In this document: in pieces, positions 57,882 to 64,000 of the stretch
Numbering within the stretch: the stretch's first letter is position 1
How the letters are laid out: each line of letters begins with the position of its first letter
Assembly (NCBI GenBank): GCA_037576215.1
Contig: JBANDB010000002.1
Span: 2,480,001 to 2,544,000 of the forward strand
Direction of reading: 5' to 3'
Length of the DNA: 64,000 bases
DNA from: Armillaria gallica
Taxonomy: Eukaryota; Basidiomycota; Agaricomycetes; Agaricales; Physalacriaceae
Program-made: the position numbers and the translations under genes
The notes under the pieces: generated by a model
What the model was told of the DNA's origin: nothing
What the model saw: the letters and a program-made list of their open reading frames with translations, nothing else
Database searches by the model: none

Positions 57882-58940
57882 TTAGTCGGATAACTTGGCT
57901 AACTCTGAAGGATCCATCGTATAGCTCTCGGTATCTGAAGGGAATGTGCGCTCTCGGACGGCCTGAGCATAGTCTTGCACACCCTTATCCCTATGCGCCT
58001 TCAGATCGGCAAATCGACGGACAAATTTCGCCTTGTGGCCGCACCAGGTACCCATAACGTCGTCCCATACGAGCACCTAGTCCACCATCAGCGAAGGAAG
58101 AAAGGCATGTGCGTACGTGCATACCTGACCACTCGTCCAGGGACCCGCGCCAATACCGATCGTAGGTATCTGGAGTTTTTCCGTTAAATGCTTTCCAAGC
58201 TCCTTTGGGACCGCTTCAACTAAGACGGCAAACGCGCCGGCGTCTTCCAGAGCCAAGGCATCGTTAATCACGCGCTTCGCACCCACAGCACTCCTTCCTT
58301 GCACCTTGTATCCGGACATGGCTACGTGCCTTTGAGGCAAAAGCCCTACATGGGCCATAACGGGGATACCGATACGCGTGAGTTGCCTCACAACGGGCAC
58401 GATCTCTTCGCCGCCTTCGAGTTTGACCGCCTCAACTTGAGCTTCGCGGATCAAACGGATGGCATTCTCCACGGCATTGTCTACGGAAATGTGGAACGAC
58501 CCGAATGGCATGTCTGCGATTAGTAATGGGTGGGTAGTTCCGCGAGCAACGGCTCGAGAATGGTGAATCATTTCGTCGAGGGTAAGCTGGGATGTGGAGG
58601 TGTATCCCAGGCATACCTGGGCTAGAGAGTCGCCGACGAGGGTAATGTCGATAAGTGTATTGGAGGAAGCAGAGACTGCGGTGGGATAATCATAGGCCGT
58701 GAGCATCGTTATTGGTATGTTTGCGCTTTTGAGTGTTTGCAAGGTCTGGATTGTCACTTTTTTCCTAGGGTGATCTGAAATCATAGTGAGAATAATGTAC
58801 AGAGGTAAACCAAGACCATAGAGAAACGTACTCTTCATCTTGTCGTCTGACTCTGCTGGTCGAACACTCATGCACCGTCGTTGCATCCATCCGAGCGCCC
58901 TTTGCGCCGATCTGTGGAAAGTCCATGAAGAGAGAGACAT
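57882..58940 (-). CDS. panB (ECM31-like): Ketopantoate hydroxymethyltransferase
   Basis: First committed step of pantothenate synthesis: ketoisovalerate plus methylene-tetrahydrofolate to ketopantoate. Exons 58940-58832, 58774-58125 and 58076-57882, giving 317 aa, close to other fungal versions. Motifs: [86 protein letters not shown] and VLVWDDVMG after the last intron. The first ~30 residues ([20 protein letters not shown]) are basic and amphipathic, consistent with a mitochondrial presequence (inference). The acidic active-site positions of the family appear intact. Confidence 0.93.
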
Positions 58941-59165
58941 GGTTGACGTAGCAATCGATTAAATAATAAAAGGGTACGATTATAAAGGACTCCGGTATAT
59001 CAGGCCATCGTTTCGTGTGGTGGTAAGAGAAGAACGGATCATGTTGACTCCGACTCCCGAAACCCCTGAAATCAAAATCTTAGGAATCTTCGGCACGTGA
59101 TCGACGCGCCAATGTCACAAGTCACATGAATCACAGTTCGAACATTTTCTTGACTTAATACCACC

Positions 59166-60288
59166 ATGTCGCGCTCACTCAGAACACGCTCTATTCCTTT
59201 ACAACAATCTAACGACGCTCCTGCTGGCTTGAAGTTGGATTCTCAGTCATGCAAGGACCAACCACTACAAATTATCGGCTCTAATGCCGCTCGTCCAAGA
59301 CGCAGAGGAAGAGCCCCAACCGGAGCGCTGGGAGAAAAGCTGAAATTGAAGGCCAGGGCTCTCAGTCCACTACCCCCTTCCTCTCCGACGCGCTCTTCGT
59401 CTCCAAGATTGGAAACAGGGCCAGAATCAGACTCTTTGCCTGTCGCTACTTCTGATGACTTTTACGACTTCACTACACAAAATAAATATTTTGGATATGA
59501 TGAAGATCAGGGCCAAGGACATCATCTAGATTTCTCTCCCCGGTGCTATGGCGAGCAGGACGTTGTGTTCGAATCACCTCCAACGAACCGCAGGACTGGC
59601 AGTGACCCTTTTGGCTTCATTGCTGTGGAGCAGACGCTCAAAGCGGACCGGCAGGAACACCTGCAGACTCGTCCCACGCTGCACCGTGATGATCATGCGC
59701 CTTTCACACCCATACCACAAAAACTGTATTCAGCGGCATCTGGATCTTTGCCAAGCACACCCTCACCCGCCAAACCCGAAGCTTCGGGTATCCGCAAACG
59801 GAAATCCGCCGACGACTCTGATGCGGAAATTTCACAAATTCAAGAAGATCTGATGAACGACGACGACAACGATGAGGGTAGTCAAGGCGAAGAGGTTAGG
59901 GCACGAAAAGGAAAGCAAAGACAGAATAAGCCGCGGGAAAGCATCGATGCGGATAAATTGGCAAGAGAATGGAAGGCATCATTGCCGAAAAGACGCGTCC
60001 GTCGACATACTCAGCGTGGTCAGAAGGAGGACCCGGATAAAGAAGAGGGTGACAGGAAGACGAGGAGGCGTCGAACAAAGCCAGAGTCGAAGACGAAGAT
60101 GAGACCAAAGAAGGTTGAGCATGAGGCATTTAATGTTGGTGTTAACGAGGTTGGTCAACGCTCGCTACTTATTACTCTATATTTATATCTATTCGCAGAA
60201 GTTCGTTGAGGAACGCAAGACGCGTTTGGAATTTTTCAAGAAGCTGCAGGGCTATGAGATTCACAAGGAAAATGTTTATATTATTTGA
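59166..60288 (+). CDS. Basic, probably nuclear hypothetical protein
   Basis: Exon 1 59166-60149 and exon 2 60199-60288 (phase 0), 357 aa, CACCATG start context. The N-terminus MSRSLRTRSIPLQQSNDAP is followed by basic (RPRRRGRAPTGALGEKLKLK) and Ser/Pro-rich segments. The C-terminal third is highly charged: KRKSADDSDAEISQIQED, LPKRRVRRHTQRGQKEDPDK and RKTRRRRTKPESKTKMRPKK. The second exon, KFVEERKTRLEFFKKLQGYE followed by IHKENVYII, is the most conserved-looking part and probably a short helix-forming domain. The pattern recalls chromatin or kinetochore proteins with a small C-terminal motif, but I cannot name it. The promoter faces that of panB, 225 bp away. Confidence 0.65.
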
Positions 60289-60442
60289 TTCTTGGATACA
60301 GAGCGGTCGGTGCATCATTGGTCTGCGTTTACGGTGGCTGACTGGAGTGAAACAGGCGTGAGGAGCATACATAATACTTTTGATGATTAAGCTGGGTGTA
60401 CGATCTCTAATGACTTGCATATGTATAAACACTGGTTCTCTA

Positions 60443-61090
60443 TTATGAACCCTGTAACACCAACTGTGATCTCCGTCTATTGTTCTCCGCCACTCGTGCT
60501 CTATGCTCCTTGAAAAACTCCGTCGTCTTCTTGCTGTCAACGTACTCCTTCACGTAGCAAATTTGCGGGCCGTAGTCACCCACAACGAACTGCACCGTTG
60601 ACATATACTCGTTGTCATACGGGACTCCACAGACCGATTCTCCTACGGCTGTGGCCTGGCCGAAATTAATTAACATGAACACTGCAGGTACCGAAGGATA
60701 ACGTACATGATACACGATCGTGTCGCCCGTCTCGATCACTTGGTGTAACGTCATCTGTGAGCAGTCAAAACGAGGACAGAGGACATACGAAACAAACCAC
60801 AAGTGGCTCCTCTTCTGTGAGAGCGAGCACTGAGGGGTTTCACGCACCCTGAAGGACGCAAACATCGGCTGTAACTGCGATACATATTCACCGTATTGCC
60901 TTCTGTTCAGCACGGGTCTACCGAGTGATTTTGGGAGGTAGCGATGCTCGAGAGTGGCGTGGAAGAATTTCATGATGTCTGGAGCTAGATGGTTACGCGC
61001 GTCTACGTAGGCGAGCAGGGTACGGAGATTTGGGGAGGGGTGGCGCGGCGGCGTGTACACCAAGCTAGATGGTTGAAATGTGTCCGCCAT
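60443..61090 (-). CDS. NTF2/SnoaL-like fold protein
   Basis: Exons 61090-60848, 60754-60707 (48 nt) and 60655-60443, all phase 0, 167 aa. It reads RTLLAYVDARNHLAPDIMKF, FHATLEHRYLPKSLGRPVLN, MTLHQVIETGDTIVYHATAV and PYDNEYMSTVQFVVGDYGPQ, then YVKEYVDSKKTTEFFKEHRA. This order (helix, HATLxxxxLPxSLG, strand, NEY, EYVDS) is typical of small fungal SnoaL-like cone-fold proteins, which include isomerases and hydrolases of secondary metabolism but are mostly uncharacterised. No signal peptide. Tail-to-tail with the gene ending at 60288. Confidence 0.7.
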   Translation of the reverse strand: MADTFQPSSLVYTPPRHPSPNLRTLLAYVDARNHLAPDIMKFFHATLEHRYLPKSLGRPVLNRRQYGEYVSQLQPMFASFRVRETPQCSLSQKRSHLWFVSYVLCPRFDCSQMTLHQVIETGDTIVYHVRYPSVPAVFMLINFGQATAVGESVCGVPYDNEYMSTVQFVVGDYGPQICYVKEYVDSKKTTEFFKEHRARVAENNRRRSQLVLQGS

Positions 61091-62951
61091 AACTGATCGT
61101 CAGGTTTGAACAGAGTGAAAGAGGAAGATCGAAGGAAGAGAGGCTTTGCCAGTGGCTCTTCATATGTGGCCGGGACTACTCCATTTGTCAAAGGTACAGG
61201 TTCTAGCCTGATATGATGGGTTGCAACGTCATGTTCTCCCTTTCCCTGCGAAGATGACCGTGGACGATTCGAAGGAAGATCTGGAGTGTAGGCGAGTTTC
61301 TGATTTTTCTGACGGATCACCATATGCCGAATGTCGGACTACGTGTGGGCTTCTTCAAGAAATAATTAAGGTGCGCATCCGGATTATGGACCATACTAAG
61401 AATAGTCTATCACTTTGGGTTCACCAGGGTGTGTCTCGTGCCTTCAATTCGTCGATCTCGGAATATGTTTTGGGTGCACAAAAGTAAGGCACCGCCGATC
61501 TGCGACCGAGCGCCTGGCGCAAGGTGTGCTTCAGATTCAAGAAGAAGCCAGATACAACGTTATCTTCACCTAGCGTCGCGGTATGGGAAATTTCCCTTAA
61601 ATAGTCGTGCGAATCTAACTTCGTGCATGTTTCACAGACTGGACAGCTCTACGAGTCCTGCAAGTCCGGATTTTTCCAAGTCTGGTCAGACATGTATTCC
61701 AGAATCCGCTACTAATAGGTCCTTCTGCTGTGCGGGCAGTCCTAGACCTATGAAATCCGGCTTCTCGTGAATTGCGATTCCAGAGGGGGTTCTTTTCCAC
61801 TATACAAACAAGGCTGCAATCATACCTGAGAGCTGTGGGGCCGCTAGACCTATGTGGGACATATATCCACTTAAGCCGCAAATTCCTAACAAAAGAGGAT
61901 ACACGCGTTGTACCCTAGGATGCGGGCAATAGGCGTCAAACAATTGACGGAACCCACCTACACGACGCCAACTGAATAGAACGGCTGCGTGTACTTATAG
62001 CATCCGGGACCTTCAAGCGATTCGAGATCCACCATTGCAACATGAACCTGGAGAATAGATTAAAAAACCCGCCATATGATGCTCGACCGTAAGAAATCAC
62101 CGTTCGCAGGCGGCCGGGTCCAATTTCATTTTTCACTAGTGTTCACTCCCAAGTCCTCCTGGGACCGATCGATAGTCAAGTTCCCCTGGATATTCTCCGA
62201 AGAATGAACGGGGAGGCAAAATATTGAACATTCCTTTCCCTCGATCACTAAAAAGTGAACCTGGACGCGCGCCGGTACCTGTCGCTTTGTGGTGGTTTCC
62301 TGAAAGTATTCTGCGTCGGCTTTCAACCCGATTCCACGATGCGGGATTTCTCCGCAAGAATCCGTGATGCGCCTAAGCGCTTCCGAAGAGATGAGGTCTA
62401 AGGGACAAATCTGACCCTTACCTCAGGCATCATTGTACAGCTTTTACTCGCTTAATATTGGATAAGTAGCGCGGCTTTCCCCAAAAGCGGCGGTCGCACT
62501 CGGTACTTCGGAATTTTTCACAGGCCAACATCAAAACGCGCACTGTCAACTAAAATAGTGTCGGAGGAAGCCGTTCAAGGGAGAACATCCAGAGCTAAAG
62601 ATTGTAAACACAAGCGTAATACTTGGTTACTGCAATACTCTTAGTACAGTCGCGGCCGTGATTACACTTGTATCGATACATTAGCTATCCCTGAGTAATA
62701 AAGCAAGAAAAGAGTGGCAGAGTCCCTAGTTACACCTGTAACTGGCGCTCGAGTGACCGTAATTATACTGGCAACGCTCGATGAGTCCATGAGTATAATA
62801 AACAAACAGGTATGTTGTATGTAGAGGTATGGTTATGTCCGTCGGAGGCTATAGAGTCCTGACGAAAAGGGAAGTAGCGATTTTTAAGGAGTGACGATGG
62901 ATGGGTTTGTGGCGTAAAGTCATAACATCAATCATCAAGGGCTGAGTTGGC
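61091..62951. other. No supported gene
   Basis: About 1.9 kb. The short frames on both strands have no motif. The last ~400 bases would include the 3' UTR of the GMC gene. Confidence 0.4.
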
Positions 62952-64000
62952 CTACAGGAATAGCATGACGCCAGCAACAATAGCCGCAACACCAAAGGCT
63001 GCTCGAGGAGGAAGTGTCAACGTCACACCATTGTTGCTGCTGCCTGAACTGGAACCGGAACCAGAGCCTGTCGATGTTGATGTACTGCTTTGAGACAAGC
63101 CCGACGCCGTGGAGGTCGCTGTAACAGGGTTTTGAATGAGATCAGCTCCCAGAACACCGATGCTAAAGAGGGGTTGATAAGCAAATCATTAACGCGTGAA
63201 AGCATGGCCAACTTACGCGAAAGCAAGACTGCCACTATGGCTGGACATTTGAATCGGAATTACGGAAGCATCAATGACACGGACATTGGCTGAGCATGAA
63301 ATGAGTCAAGGTGAGGTATAACACGATAGGATTGAACTTACACGTTCCGTAGACTTTGAGACTGGTATCGACCACGCCACCCTGGTCCTTTGGAAGCATG
63401 CTCATCGAGGCAATGGGATGGTAGTCTGTGTGCACGTTTGCGTTCATCCAAGTGTTCCAAGCATCATCGGTGTTGACATCAGTTCCAGGAGCAGACTCGG
63501 ATCCAATATTGCCCGACAATGGTGCAGTTGCAGCGATCGTACGAAGTAACTTGAAAGCCGCACGAAGAATATCACGGTCTATTGGGCCCCATAGTAAGCG
63601 ACACTAAAACACCATTCGAGTATAAAAAATGACTTACCAGCCCAGTGCGCGAAGTAATTGGGGTCGATGACAGGAGAATCGAACGGCGAAGTAGAGTTGA
63701 TCGTAATCTGGCCTCGGCTCAAAGGATGTTGAAGGGCGGCTTGGATGATTACAGAACCCGCTGAGTTCAATGAGAACAAGAGCTCGATCTGAGGGTCTGC
63801 GCTAGGGTAAAATGTCTCCGTAATAGTCTTGAAGGTGGCCTCATAACCAGAAACGATAGTGGAATCAGTGGTGGGAAGATAACCCGTGCTGGTGGTATAA
63901 TCGTTCTTGACGTTCTGAATCCAGGCGTCGGCACCAGATCCCATAAGGACTGTTAAATTGACATATGCGATGGCATTGTTGACCAGGGAAAGGAATTCTG
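62952..64000 (-). CDS. GMC oxidoreductase, C-terminal part, probably GPI- or membrane-anchored (right-edge partial)
   Basis: FAD-dependent alcohol/sugar oxidase family (aryl-alcohol oxidase, glucose dehydrogenase types). Exons seen: 64000-63638 (open to the edge), 63578-63342, 63289-63217 and 63162-62952. It reads SAGSVIIQAALQHPLSRGQI, TSPFDSPVIDPNYFAHWAG, DRDILRAAFKLLRTIAATAP, then the active-site region TDYHPIASMSMLPKDQGGVV and NVRVIDASVIPIQMSSHSGS. Catalytic His in YHPIAS and a second His in SSHSG are present. After ADLIQNP comes a Ser/Thr/Gly-rich stalk (TASGLSQSSTSTSTGSGSG) and a hydrophobic end, AAFGVAAIVAGVMLFL, which fits GPI attachment or a tail anchor. The N-terminal FAD-binding half lies outside the window. 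Confidence 0.88.

Noticed and set aside
1..64000. CRISPR arrays, bacterial operons or defence islands
   Set aside because: No regularly spaced repeats or prokaryotic gene organisation; introns and gene content are fungal.

Overview
The window looks like nuclear DNA of an intron-rich basidiomycete, most likely an Agaricomycete. Most genes are broken by 45-60 bp GT..AG introns. The content fits that group: F-box and BTB paralogues in clusters, P450-reductase fusions, a GMC oxidoreductase, an isoprenylcysteine methyltransferase and a Helitron replication protein. I had no tools. Splice models come from reading donor and acceptor sites and checking the frame and the protein family. Families are named from remembered motifs, not from searches.

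Layout. 0-5 kb: two paralogous 3' gene ends of an unrecognised family, weak hypothetical genes, and one proline-rich hypothetical gene. 6-9.4 kb: a MurQ-type etherase and a short-chain dehydrogenase with a one-base lesion in its nucleotide-binding motif. 10.4-22.5 kb: a segmentally duplicated block of F-box genes (two intact, one frameshifted, one 5' fragment), an intact DUF2461 gene, a broken copy of it, and two copies of an unrecognised gene fragment. 22.6-24 kb: a 3-hydroxyacyl-CoA dehydrogenase. 24.5-28.9 kb: a long Helitron Rep-type ORF with no helicase. 29-32.2 kb: two hypothetical genes, a mitochondrial/peroxisomal-type carrier and a tRNA-Glu. 32.2-35.5 kb: no gene that I can support. 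35.6-39.4 kb: a decaying FAD monooxygenase and an ICMT-type methyltransferase. 41.2-56.2 kb: a second duplicated block of two P450-reductase fusions and three BTB genes, one of them a pseudogene, with a small palindromic element inside. 56.8-64 kb: an F-box relic, ketopantoate hydroxymethyltransferase, a basic nuclear-type protein, an NTF2/SnoaL-like protein and the 3' part of a GMC oxidoreductase.

The most notable feature is exon structure. Several conserved proteins can only be read through by accepting exons of 5, 7, 8, 14, 16, 18, 21 and 22 nt. The DUF2461 gene alone uses exons of 14, 7 and 5 nt and still sums to an exact multiple of three. Two introns appear to start with GC. The second theme is local duplication with decay. 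Both clusters contain intact and broken paralogues side by side, and one 1.6-kb mosaic joins pieces of three different genes. I see no CRISPR array, bacterial operon or coherent biosynthetic cluster. The genes are mostly unrelated housekeeping and accessory genes, and only the two paralogue blocks have an obvious shared history.
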